DNA of 47,638 nucleotides. It comes from Candidatus Devosia symbiotica. Its GTDB lineage: Bacteria; Pseudomonadota; Alphaproteobacteria; Rhizobiales; Devosiaceae. The notes beneath the pieces are model-generated. The model saw only the letters and a program-made list of their open reading frames with translations, did not search any database and was not told the origin of the DNA. The stretch lies in NCBI GenBank assembly GCA_025050575.1, contig JALBVE010000001.1, forward strand, positions 40,001-87,638, written 5' to 3'. This document shows positions 1-9,214 of the stretch, piece by piece. The position numbers and the translations under genes were made by a program. How positions within the stretch are numbered: position 1 is the stretch's first letter; each line of letters begins with the position of its first letter.

Positions 1-2085
<2,085 letters not shown>

Positions 2086-2212
2086 CATTAATCTATGTCC
2101 GCATAGATTGCGGAATGATCGGCTCAGATCATACACCAGACCAACACTTCATTGCATGGGAGTATTGTTGGTCTTTAAAAGACCAGAAACCAGAATTCAC
2201 TCATACGTTTTT

Positions 2213-2338
2213 TGCTGACCTTGTGGTTCTTGCGAGGAGCCTAAGACCCGATCCCATCCCGAACTCGACTGTCAAATTCCTCCGCGCCAATGGTACTAAG
2301 TCTTAAGGCTTGGGAGAGTAGGTCGCTGCAAGGTCTGC
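2213..2338 (+). rRNA. 5S ribosomal RNA
   Basis: The segment shows the alphaproteobacterial 5S signature: CCCGATCCCATCCCGAACTC near 2250, GCGCCAATGGTACT near 2285, and GGGAGAGTAGGTCGCTGC near 2312. The two ends (TGACCTTG and CAAGGTC) pair to close the molecule. It lies about 130 bases after the 23S gene on the same strand. No tRNA-fMet follows, although many alphaproteobacterial rrn operons end with one. Confidence 0.95.
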
Positions 2339-2372
2339 CAAAAACGCATGATCTCATTACAATCTCGAAACA

Positions 2373-2418
2373 GAACGCAAGAAGCTAGCACTATTTCCAG
2401 TGCTAGATTCTTGCGTTC
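2373..2418 (+). terminator. rrn operon terminator-like hairpin
   Basis: A 19-base arm starting GAACGCAAGA pairs with a second arm ending TCTTGCGTTC, with one mismatch and an 8-base loop. It lies 35 bases after 5S. The following bases are AT-rich (AAATATATCC) but not a clean U tract. The most likely role is ending the rrn transcript. Confidence 0.7.
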
Positions 2419-2577
2419 AAATATATCCAAAATCAACAATAGAATCCGCCACCCTGCTAGCTTCCCTATAAACCCAAAACGGCTTCACTTCACTGGAAGC
2501 TCGCGTTACAATTGGCATGATGCTCAGCCCGATTACCCTTGACCGGTTCGGTGATGTCCCGAACAGACTGAAATAGC

Positions 2578-2945
2578 ATGACAACGGTTGAAACAGCCGA
2601 CGGCAGCGGCGCAGAGGCGGGGACAACTGACACCAGCATCGAGATGCTGGTCCGCATCATTAAAAATGATCAGAGCCGGGCAGCATTGATCGCGCGGTTG
2701 CAACAGGTTGATGCCGGTAAGCCCGTGACGGTGGAGGCCGCGCCGATCGATCTGAGCATTATGCGGCAGCTGGCCAAATATACCCGCACGGCGGCAGAAG
2801 GCCGTCTGCTACTATCCATTCGCTGGGCCAAGTGTTTGCCGCTCTTTAGAGCCGCATTAGCAGCATTAGCGGAACGCGTAGCGCGGATCTGTCCGCCTTC
2901 ATGAAGGCGGCCGGTGGCGTGGTTCTAGCCGGCATTGGCCTGATT
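2578..2945 (+). pseudogene. Relic of MscS-type mechanosensitive channel, N-terminal part
   Basis: The frame from 2578 gives an acidic start and then EMLVRIIKNDQSRAALIARL and RQLAKYTRTAAEG. This resembles the soluble N-terminal segment seen ahead of the membrane domain in large MscS-family channels of Hyphomicrobiales. The frame breaks near 2810. Later bits (ADLSAFMKAAGGVVLAGIGL, about 2890-2945) are in another frame, and the pore domain is missing. The sequence then runs straight into a different gene (lytic transglycosylase), so a large deletion joined the two. The family assignment is from memory of similar proteins and is moderately sure; the broken state is clear. Confidence 0.55.
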
Positions 2946-3312
2946 ATTTCCGCGAAGAACTGCTGACCGCATTGCGCATCATCAGTGATGGGCATGTGGG
3001 TGTCGATGACATGGTCGGTTCATGGGCCGGAGCGATGGGGCATACCCAGTTCATGCCGTCCAGCTTCATGCGTTTTGCCGTCGACTACAATGGCGACGGG
3101 CGCAAGGATATCTGGAACTCGGTGCAAGATGCGCTGGGTTCGACGGCCAATTATCTAAACCATTTCAAATGGCGGCCAGGCGAGACTTGGGGTTATGAAG
3201 TCAAGTTGCCCAGCGGGTTTGATTTCGCGGGTGATCGCCTATCAAAAAGGGGTCCGTTTGCCTGCTGACGGACATGTGTCCGGGCTCTTGTTGCAACGCC
3301 TCAAACGCTAGC
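2946..3312 (+). pseudogene. Relic of MltB-family lytic murein transglycosylase, C-terminal part
   Basis: Reading starts inside the gene with FREELLTALRIISDGHVG and continues with GSWAGAMGHTQFMPSSFMRF, the typical core of MltB-type (SLT_2) peptidoglycan-cleaving transglycosylases, then DYNGDGRKDIW and ANYLNHFKW. A frameshift with internal loss near 3240 leads to LPADGHVSGLLLQRLKR and a stop at 3310-3312, which matches the end of a C-terminal peptidoglycan-binding domain. The catalytic N-terminal half is gone, so the product would be inactive. It is fused upstream to the MscS-like relic. Confidence 0.8.
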
Positions 3313-3485
3313 GTTGCGTTAACCAATCGGTAACTGTTTGGGAACAATCTGAGTTTGCTTAAGTAGAGGGCAGGATCTTGTGAGCGGGACCTGAACTAGA
3401 GAAGATAATGACTGAAGCACATTTATCGCGCCTTCGCGCGAAGGCTCTGGCAATATCGGATGCAGGCCACAATATTTGGAAGAAC

Positions 3486-3560
3486 TGGCTGGGGCGCTAG
3501 GATTCGAACCTAGGAATGCCGATACCAAAAACCGGTGCCTTACCACTTGGCGACGCCCCA
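3486..3560 (-). tRNA. tRNA-Gln (UUG)
   Basis: On the minus strand the gene folds as a cloverleaf with acceptor stem TGGGGCG/CGCCCCA. The anticodon arm is CCGGT-TTTTGGT-ATCGG with anticodon TTG, the T arm is CTAGG-TTCGAAT-CCTAG, and the 3' CCA is encoded. It is 75 bases long and looks intact. Confidence 0.96.
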
Positions 3561-3637
3561 ACTGGGGCGGTTCGTACACGGTTTGCCAATGCTTCGCAAC
3601 ATGGTATGAGCGGCTATAAAAAGCCCATTACATCCGC

Positions 3638-3666
3638 TTGAACAGCAAAGCAAGCGCGGCTATAAT
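3638..3666 (+). promoter_or_regulatory. Promoter of tRNA-Pro
   Basis: TTGAAC at 3638-3643 and a perfect TATAAT at 3661-3666 are separated by exactly 17 bases. This is a strong housekeeping sigma-factor layout. The tRNA-Pro gene begins 76 bases after the -10 box. Confidence 0.7.
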
Positions 3667-3742
3667 GTCGGGCATCGCGATTGGCGGCAATGGCCAAAGG
3701 GGCGATCCGTTCCGCCAACTCATTCCAGATCGCGACCTCTGA

Positions 3743-3819
3743 CGGAGTATAGCGCAGCCTGGTAGCGCACCTGCTTCGGGAGCAGGGGGTCGAGTGTTCG
3801 AATCACTCTACTCCGACCA
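3743..3819 (+). tRNA. tRNA-Pro (CGG)
   Basis: A 77-base cloverleaf with acceptor CGGAGTA/TACTCCG, anticodon arm CCTGC-TTCGGGA-GCAGG (anticodon CGG), T arm with GTTCGAATC, and an encoded CCA. It is followed at once by a rho-independent terminator, so it is a single-gene unit. Confidence 0.96.
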
Positions 3820-3822
3820 ATC

Positions 3823-3853
3823 AAACCCGGCTTCTGCGGAGGTCGGGTTTTTT
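3823..3853 (+). terminator. Terminator after tRNA-Pro
   Basis: AAACCCG pairs with CGGGTTT around a short stem-loop, followed by TTTTTT. It sits 4 bases after the tRNA-Pro CCA end. Confidence 0.85.
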
Positions 3854-3897
3854 CGTTCCAACACTGTTGCAGTCCAGCTGAGTATTTTGGAAACTGA

Positions 3898-3947
3898 TCC
3901 CGCCACCTTGGCGTGGTATAACTAAGGCTTGGCCTCCACGCATTTCC
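3898..3947 (+). repeat. Solo end of an IS256-family element (copy 1)
   Basis: The 40 bases at 3908-3947 match 7566-7605 with two mismatches, and about ten more bases to the left match partly. The second copy lies just beyond the stop of an IS256-type transposase remnant, so this repeat is best read as that element's end. Here no transposase follows: the sequence passes straight into the interior of a halogenase gene near 3955. This suggests IS-mediated deletion of the halogenase 5' half and of most of the IS. Confidence 0.7.
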
Positions 3948-3954
3948 GGGCGGC

Positions 3955-4649
3955 TAAATGTGGCAGATTCCGACACAGACCCGCTATGGCTATGGCTATG
4001 TCTATTCCGATGCATTTTATTCCCCCGAGCAGGCCAAGGCGGACGTTGAACGCGTGCTGGGGCACGAGATCGAGGTACGCAGCGACATTTGCTTCGAGAT
4101 CGGACGGCTGGAGAATGCCTGGGCGGGTAATGTGCTGGCGATAGGGCTGAGTTCGAGCTTTCTTAAGCCACTGGAATCGATCTCCATCCAGGGTACCATT
4201 GTGCAGATGGTGCTGTTTGCCGACCAGCACCTCAAATAGCCGAGGGACACGACCCCCGCGGAACGGACCGACTACAATACCCGGGTCGGACGGCAGATTG
4301 ATGACTTCCGTACCTTCGTAAACACCCACTACCTCGTGGAGCGTGACGATACGCCGTTCTGACGCGAGGTGAGGGCCAAAACCGCATCCACCTCGAGACA
4401 AGGGCGGAACTGGCGCGCTAGCAAACCAAAGTGCCGCGCCACGAGCAATTTGCCGATGGGCTGTTCGGGCTGCCGCATATTCAGACCCAACTCTATTATC
4501 CGGTACTAGCCAGGGTGGGGCTGCTTAGCCAGGATCTGGCGCGCTGGGAAATGGACAAGGATCCCAAGCTGCGCCAGTTTGGCTGCGCGGCAGCGGGGCA
4601 GGCGCTGGGGCATGCAGAGTTTTTGGAGATTATGCAGGGGATGGGGTGA
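3955..4649 (+). pseudogene. Relic of flavin-dependent tryptophan halogenase
   Basis: The frame opens in mid-gene with MWQIPTQTRYGYGYVYSDAF, then RLENAWAGNVLAIGLSSSFL, PLESISIQGTIVQM and, in a shifted frame, YNTRVGRQIDDFRTFVNTHY and ERDDTPF. The expected W after DDTPF is a TGA stop at about 4360. The C-terminal tail (LPHIQTQLYYPVLARVGLLS) resumes from about 4460 to the stop at 4649. These are well-known blocks of the PrnA/tryptophan-halogenase family, which chlorinates or brominates tryptophan using reduced flavin. The FAD-binding N-terminus (GxGxxG) and the K/E active-site region are missing, so the gene is dead. Confidence 0.85.
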
Positions 4650-4694
4650 GGCTTGAGCCCGGCGCAAGCCACTGCCAGCATGAGGGGGAGAACC

Positions 4695-5748
4695 ATGCAG
4701 GATATAGAGCTGTCGCGCCCTTTCTATGAAGAGATAGCGCGCCCCTGGCTAAGCAGGGCCGCACCCGGCCTACCTCATGCCGCGGCGTTGATCGGCTATG
4801 GCTCGGAATTGCTGGGTTTTGATGACGAGATCGTGCGTGACCACAATTGGGGGCCGCGCGTGCATATCATTGTTACCCGCGAGCAGTTTGATGCTCATGC
4901 CCGCGATCTCGTAGCGGTGTTTGACAGCGTGGTCCCCGCGCACTTTGCCGGCGAGCCTATTGGCTAGCGCAGCCGGCCGCACCCGCTTGCTAGTGGGGCG
5001 GAGGCCGCTGGTTCTGCTCAGCACGGCCTTGAGCTCCACACGCTCGAAGCCAGCCTTGAGCGCCATTTGGCCGTGGGCTCGCTTGCGGGCTTGCCCGATG
5101 TGCGCTGGCTGAGCTTTGCCGAGTAGCGGTCGCTCGCCTTCACCGCCGGCGCCGTCTTTCACGATGATGATGGCCGATTGACCCAGACACGCTCAGCGCC
5201 AGCCTATTTCCCCGATGATATCTGGCTCTACAAGATCGCCTGCCAGTGGCGCCGCGTTGCCGATGCGCAGGCCTTTGTCGGCCGCGCCGGCATCGTGGGC
5301 GATGATCTGGGCTCGCGCATCATCGCCGCAAGACTGGCGCATGACCTGATAGGCATGGGCTTTCTGCTCGAGCGGTGCTACGCCCCCCCTACGCTAAATA
5401 ATTCGGCAGCGGCTTCGCGCGGCTACCCATCGCGCCCAAGCGCACCCCGTTGCTCGACACTGCGCTTCGCGTCAGTGATTGGAAGCTGCGTAGCGAAGCG
5501 CTAGGGGGGGCTATCTGGCGCTGGTGCAGCGGCAGAACGATCTGGGCTTCGGCCCGTTCACGCCCGTCGTCCGGCTCTACCGCGAGCGACCCTTTGTTAC
5601 CATCAACACCGATGATGCCTGCGCCGCAGGCCAAGCGGGGATCGTCAATCCGCAGATCAGGGTGTTATCGGTGGTCGGCGCGCTCGATCAGGTCAGCGAT
5701 CTGACGCCGCTGATCGAAGACCCGATGCTCTCGCACGCCATGATATAG
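4695..5748 (+). pseudogene. Relic of DUF4037-domain protein (nucleotidyltransferase-like)
   Basis: A good start exists (ATG at 4695 after AGGGGGAG) and gives ELSRPFYEEIARPWL, LPHAAALIGYGSELLGFDDE and DHNWGPRVHI, typical of DUF4037 proteins, which have a nucleotidyltransferase-like fold and unknown substrate. A frameshift falls near 4965, an in-frame TAG near 5124, and further shifts near 5385 and 5510. Downstream pieces include DDIWLYKIACQWRRVADAQA, VGDDLGSRIIAARLAHDL and NDLGFGPFTPVVRLYRERPF. The length of the sum of pieces fits a full-length gene of about 340 residues. It is clearly a pseudogene. Confidence 0.8.
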
Positions 5749-5788
5749 TATCTGACCAGCTGATCGATCCTAGTCGGCCGCCACTATC

Positions 5789-7273
5789 CTAAGCCGCATC
5801 GCTGAGCATTTCCTCGGCGAGGCCGTATTCGTGCAGTTTGCGGTAGAGGGTGGAGCGGCCGATCTTGAGGGCGCGGGCGACGCGGGACATGCGACCGCCA
5901 TGGTGCTCGATGGCAAAGACGATCGCTGCGCGTTCGATTTTGGCCAGGGCGACAACTTCGCCGTTGAGATCGAGGAAGCGATCGGGCGCGGTGGGCAGGC
6001 TGATGTCGACGCGCTGGCGGGCAGTGGCGGAATCGATATGAGTGGGCCCTGCAGCGACAGGGGCCGCCTGGATTTCCTTGATGGCGCGATCGCGGCCATT
6101 GGCCTGGGCGATGATCTGCGGGAAATCGATGGTTTCGAGAAACGCGCCCTCGCTGAGGATGACGGCGCGGTAAACCGCATTTTCGAGCTGGCGCACATTG
6201 CCCGGCCAGTCATAGTCGGCCAGTAATTGCAGCGCGGCCGGGGAAATCCCCAGAATGCGCTTGCCGGTTTCGGCGGCAAAACGGGCCATGAACATGGCGA
6301 CCATGGTGGGCATGTCTTCCATGCGCTCGCGCAGTGGCGGAGTGTAAATGGGGAAGACATTGAGTCGGTAATAGAGTTCCTCGCGGAACTCGCCGGATTT
6401 GGCCAGATTGAGCAGGCGCCGATTGGTGGCCGAGATAAGGCGTACATTGACGCGCTCGGTGCGCACTGAGCCGACCGGCTCGATCTCACCCTCCTGCAGT
6501 ACGCGCAGCAGCTTGACCTGGATGTCGAGCGGCAATTCGCCGATCTCGTCGAGGAACAGGGTGCCATTATGGGCTTCGGCAAATTTGCCGGGCTGATCCG
6601 CAATGGCGCCAGTAAAGGCGCCCTTCTTGTAGCCGAACAGCACTGATTCAACCAGATTGGGCGGGATGGCGCCGCAATTGACGGTGATGAAGGGCTTGCC
6701 GGCCCGATCACCCGAGCCCTGAATAATGCGGGCGATCAATTCTTTGCCAACCCCGGTTTCACCCTCAATCAATACGGGAATCGTCGATTTGGCGGCCTTG
6801 GTGCAGAGGCTGATGACGCGGGCCATGGACGGGGCCTTGGCGATCATGTCGCTGGTGCTGAAGGTGCCAGACTTGCGGGCGCGTTCGGCGCGAATAGTGG
6901 CCTCAAGCGCGTCAAGCTTCATGGCATTGCGCAGAGAGATGATTAAGCGCTCGGGGGCAACAGGCTTGACGAAATAATCGGCGGCGCCGTTGCGCATGGC
7001 CGAAATCACGGTTTCGAGCGAGGCATTGGCGATCTGGATGATGACAGGGGTGATCAGGCCTTCGCGACGCATGGCGTCCATGACGCCCATGCCGTCAAGA
7101 TCGGGCATAATTAGATCCAGAATCATGGCGCCGATATTGCGGTTGTCGCGCAGAATAGCCAGGGCCTGTTCACCGCCAGTTGCGATGAGCGGCCTGAATC
7201 CAGCCCTATTAGCGATATCCGCGGTCAGGCGCAATTGAACTGAATCATCATCGACTACCAGAATACGCGTCAT
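5789..7273 (-). CDS. Sigma-54-dependent response regulator (REC-AAA+-Fis HTH), TacA-like
   Basis: An intact 494-residue NtrC-type activator. Residues 1-120 are a receiver domain with VVDDDSVQ and the phosphoacceptor context MILDLIMPDLDG. Residues about 145-380 form the AAA+ domain with Walker A GETGVGKE, the sigma-54 contact loop GAFTGA and Walker B LFLDEIGE. The C-terminus is a Fis-type helix-turn-helix (RVARALKIGRSTLYRKLHEY). It should activate sigma-54 RNA polymerase after phosphorylation. The overall layout and blocks such as AKSTIPVLIEGETGVGKE recall TacA of Caulobacter, a CtrA-controlled regulator, and a perfect CtrA box lies about 70 bases upstream. GGAG precedes the ATG. Orthology to TacA is an inference. 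Confidence 0.9.
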   Translation of the reverse strand: MTRILVVDDDSVQLRLTADIANRAGFRPLIATGGEQALAILRDNRNIGAMILDLIMPDLDGMGVMDAMRREGLITPVIIQIANASLETVISAMRNGAADYFVKPVAPERLIISLRNAMKLDALEATIRAERARKSGTFSTSDMIAKAPSMARVISLCTKAAKSTIPVLIEGETGVGKELIARIIQGSGDRAGKPFITVNCGAIPPNLVESVLFGYKKGAFTGAIADQPGKFAEAHNGTLFLDEIGELPLDIQVKLLRVLQEGEIEPVGSVRTERVNVRLISATNRRLLNLAKSGEFREELYYRLNVFPIYTPPLRERMEDMPTMVAMFMARFAAETGKRILGISPAALQLLADYDWPGNVRQLENAVYRAVILSEGAFLETIDFPQIIAQANGRDRAIKEIQAAPVAAGPTHIDSATARQRVDISLPTAPDRFLDLNGEVVALAKIERAAIVFAIEHHGGRMSRVARALKIGRSTLYRKLHEYGLAEEMLSDAA

Positions 7274-7343
7274 TCAAACTCCGGCCTGTTCATAACGGCA
7301 TCAAAATCGTGTACCGTTTTAGGAACAAAATAAGCGGATGGGG

Positions 7344-7358
7344 TTAAGGGGCGATTAA
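7344..7358 (-). promoter_or_regulatory. CtrA-binding box upstream of the sigma-54 activator
   Basis: The plus strand reads TTAAGGGGCGATTAA, an exact TTAA-N7-TTAA full CtrA site. It lies 71-85 bases upstream of the activator's start codon at 7273, in its only upstream intergenic region. No other gene feature was recognised between 7274 and 7555. Confidence 0.65.
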
Positions 7359-7555
7359 TCATAGATATTCTGGCTGACGAACCGACTGTTGTCTGCCGCC
7401 TCTTGGTGCGGCAGGATCAGGGATGGAGGCGGTTCGGCAGGATCGTTGTACCTCTACATTCCCGCTCTGATTGCTTCCCCGCAGTGATTGGGCGGCGCAG
7501 ACTAAGACCTTTGATGCACATTGTGAGCAGGCTCTTCACAGCTCCTGCCCCTCAA

Positions 7556-7783
7556 CCCCGCCCCTTTGGCGTGGTATAACTAAGGCTTGGCCATCACGCA
7601 TTTCCCGCTTGGCTGGGCTAGTCAGCGTGCAGGGACTGCCGACAAGCTGATGAGGGGATCATCAGCTCAATGGAGCGACGGATTCCAGCGTCATGGTATC
7701 TGACGCGCTAGGACGGCCCATTCATCGTTGTGTTCGAGCACGATGGTGCTCACGAGCCGGACGATGGCGTCCTTGGTTGGGAA
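7556..7783 (-). mobile_element. IS256-family insertion sequence remnant (transposase C-terminus plus end)
   Basis: Read on the minus strand from 7783, the translation is KDAIVRLVSTIVLEHNDEWA, then after a frameshift MTLESVAPLS and after another DDPLISLSAVPAR with a stop at 7622-7624. This is the characteristic C-terminus of IS256/mutator transposases (RLVGALLLEQNDEW..RYMTLE..). Beyond the stop lies the 40-base repeat 7566-7605 shared with 3908-3947, taken as the element's terminal region. The rest of the transposase is missing; the sequence passes directly into an oligoendopeptidase gene at about 7783. The element is immobile. Confidence 0.75.
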
Positions 7784-8916
7784 AGATGCTCAAGGCCAAT
7801 GGACGGCTGTTTACCCACATCACCAATGTGCTGGCCAAGGACAAGGAAATTTCCGATCGCTGGCGCGGTCACACCGATATTGCCGATAGCCGCCACATCG
7901 GCAATTCGGTGGAGCGTGAAGTTGTCGATGCACTGCAAACGGCGGTCGAGAATGTCTATCCGCGGCTCAGCCATCGCTATTACAAGATGAAGGCCAAGTA
8001 GTTCGGCAAGGACAAGCTCAATGCCTGGGATCGCAATGCGCCGCTGCCGACCAGCGATGAGCGGTTATGGGACTGGGATTTGGCGGTGGTCACGGTGATG
8101 GAGGCCTATGGCCAGTTTTCACCCGAACTGGCTGAGTGTGCGGCGCCGTTCTTCAATTCGGGCTGGATCGATGCGCCCAGCGGCGACAGCAAGCTGTCGG
8201 GTGCATTTGCTCACCCGACCGTGCCCAGCGCCCATCCTTTTCTGATGCTCAATTATATGGGTCCTTCACGCGATATCATGACGCTGGCCCATGAGCTGGG
8301 GCATAGCGTGCATCAGCGTCTGGCGGCGGCGCAGGGGGGGCTATCCTGGTCAATATGCCACTGTTTCTGGCCGAGACAGCGTGAGTATTTGGCGAAATGC
8401 TGACCTGTCGCTCGCTGCTTAAAAAGACTGCAGATGCCAAGAAGTGGTTCTTCCTGCTGTCAAGAAAGTTTAAAGATATACTCAATACTGTGGTGCGGCA
8501 GATTACTTTCTGCACTTTTGAGCAGCGAATTCATACAGCGCGGCGCTGAGGAGAACTCAAGACTAAACAGATTAATCAAATCTGGCTCGATATGCAGAAG
8601 TAATCTCTGGGCGAGGCGATCATCGCCAATGATGGCTATTGAGAGCTTCTGGGGCTACATTCCACACTTCATCCACTCCCCGCTCTATGCCTATGCCTTT
8701 GGTAACTGCCTTGTGAACTTGCTCTACGCGCAGTATGAGAAGTCAAGTCAGGGCTTTGCCGAGCGCTATTTTGAGCTGCTCAAGGCGGGAGAAGCAAGCA
8801 CCATACCGAACGGCTCGCGCCGTTCGGACTGGATGCCAAGAATCCCCAACTCTGATCGCTGGGCCTCTCGATGATCGAGAGGGCTGGTCGACGAGCTGGA
8901 AGCGACAGCGCCCTGA
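7784..8916 (+). pseudogene. Relic of oligoendopeptidase F (peptidase family M3B)
   Basis: The frame gives KANGRLFTHITNVLAKDKEI, then SDRWRGHTDIADSRHIGNSV and a TAG stop at 7999-8001 where the family has W. The zinc-site region follows: MTLAHELGHSVHQRL (HExxH-type, about 8281-8325). Frameshifts then scramble the active-site helices. The C-terminal part reappears as FWGYIPHFIHSPLYAYAFGN (about 8648-8710) and ends at the TGA at 8914-8916. The N-terminal half is absent, cut at the junction with the IS256 remnant. The intact enzyme would have cleaved oligopeptides in the cytoplasm. Unambiguously dead. Confidence 0.88.
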
Positions 8917-8924
8917 GTGCTAAT

Positions 8925-8953
8925 TTGCGCACCTGCGACAGGGCGCATAGACT
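8925..8953 (+). promoter_or_regulatory. Possible promoter of the coxIV-pnt region
   Basis: TTGCGC at 8925-8930 and TAGACT at 8948-8953 are spaced by 17 bases, just after the oligoendopeptidase relic and 29 bases before the small oxidase-subunit gene. The boxes are only moderate matches, so this is a suggestion. Confidence 0.35.
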
Positions 8954-8981
8954 ATTTGATCACTGGACTTACGAGGACGAA

Positions 8982-9149
8982 ATGGCCACCAAACACCGCC
9001 CCGAACATCACGCCGAATTGCAGCTTGAATCGCCCATGGATTACGCCCAGCACGAGGCGACTTATAGCGCGTTTCTCACCGGGGCCAAGTGGACCGTGAT
9101 TGGCTTGGCGGCAACGCTGGTCATCCTCTACTTCCTGATCCAGCCCTGA
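8982..9149 (+). CDS. aa3-type cytochrome c oxidase subunit IV (small alphaproteobacterial type)
   Basis: A 55-residue protein. It has a short charged N-terminus (MATKHRPEHHAELQLESP), the motif MDYAQHEATYSAFLTGAKW, and one membrane helix at residues about 37-53, ending FLIQP. This is the single-helix subunit IV that stabilises alphaproteobacterial aa3 oxidase. The start is chosen as the ATG at 8982 after GAGGACGA. In Hyphomicrobiales this gene commonly precedes the transhydrogenase genes, as here. Confidence 0.85.
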   Translation: MATKHRPEHHAELQLESPMDYAQHEATYSAFLTGAKWTVIGLAATLVILYFLIQP

Positions 9150-9180
9150 TTTTCAGAGCAGATACAGGCATTTCATTGGA

Positions 9181-9199
9181 GCCTGTCCGTCGGACAGGC
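9181..9199 (+). other. Perfect inverted repeat just upstream of the pntAA ribosome-binding site
   Basis: GCCTGTCCG and CGGACAGGC flank a single T, a perfect 9-bp hairpin. It ends about 5 bases before the AGGAG that serves pntAA and has no U tract. It could be a translational control element, an mRNA stability stem or an operator; the sequence alone does not decide. Confidence 0.5.
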
Positions 9200-9214
9200 G
9201 GGCAGGAGACTTTC

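Noticed and set aside
3430..3445. Perfect 16-base palindrome GCCTTCGCGCGAAGGC downstream of tRNA-Gln
   Set aside because: A possible terminator for the tRNA, but there is no loop and no U tract on the minus strand. Left out as a feature.
3409..3501. A 30-codon plus-strand frame starting MTEAHLSRLRAKALAISDAG after an AGAGAAG
   Set aside because: It runs into the tRNA-Gln gene on the other strand and matches no family I know. It may be a gene start cut off by deletion, but the evidence is too weak to list.
5831..6226. Plus-strand frames opposite the sigma-54 activator
   Set aside because: Mirror frames of a well-supported gene with high GC third positions; no family pattern.
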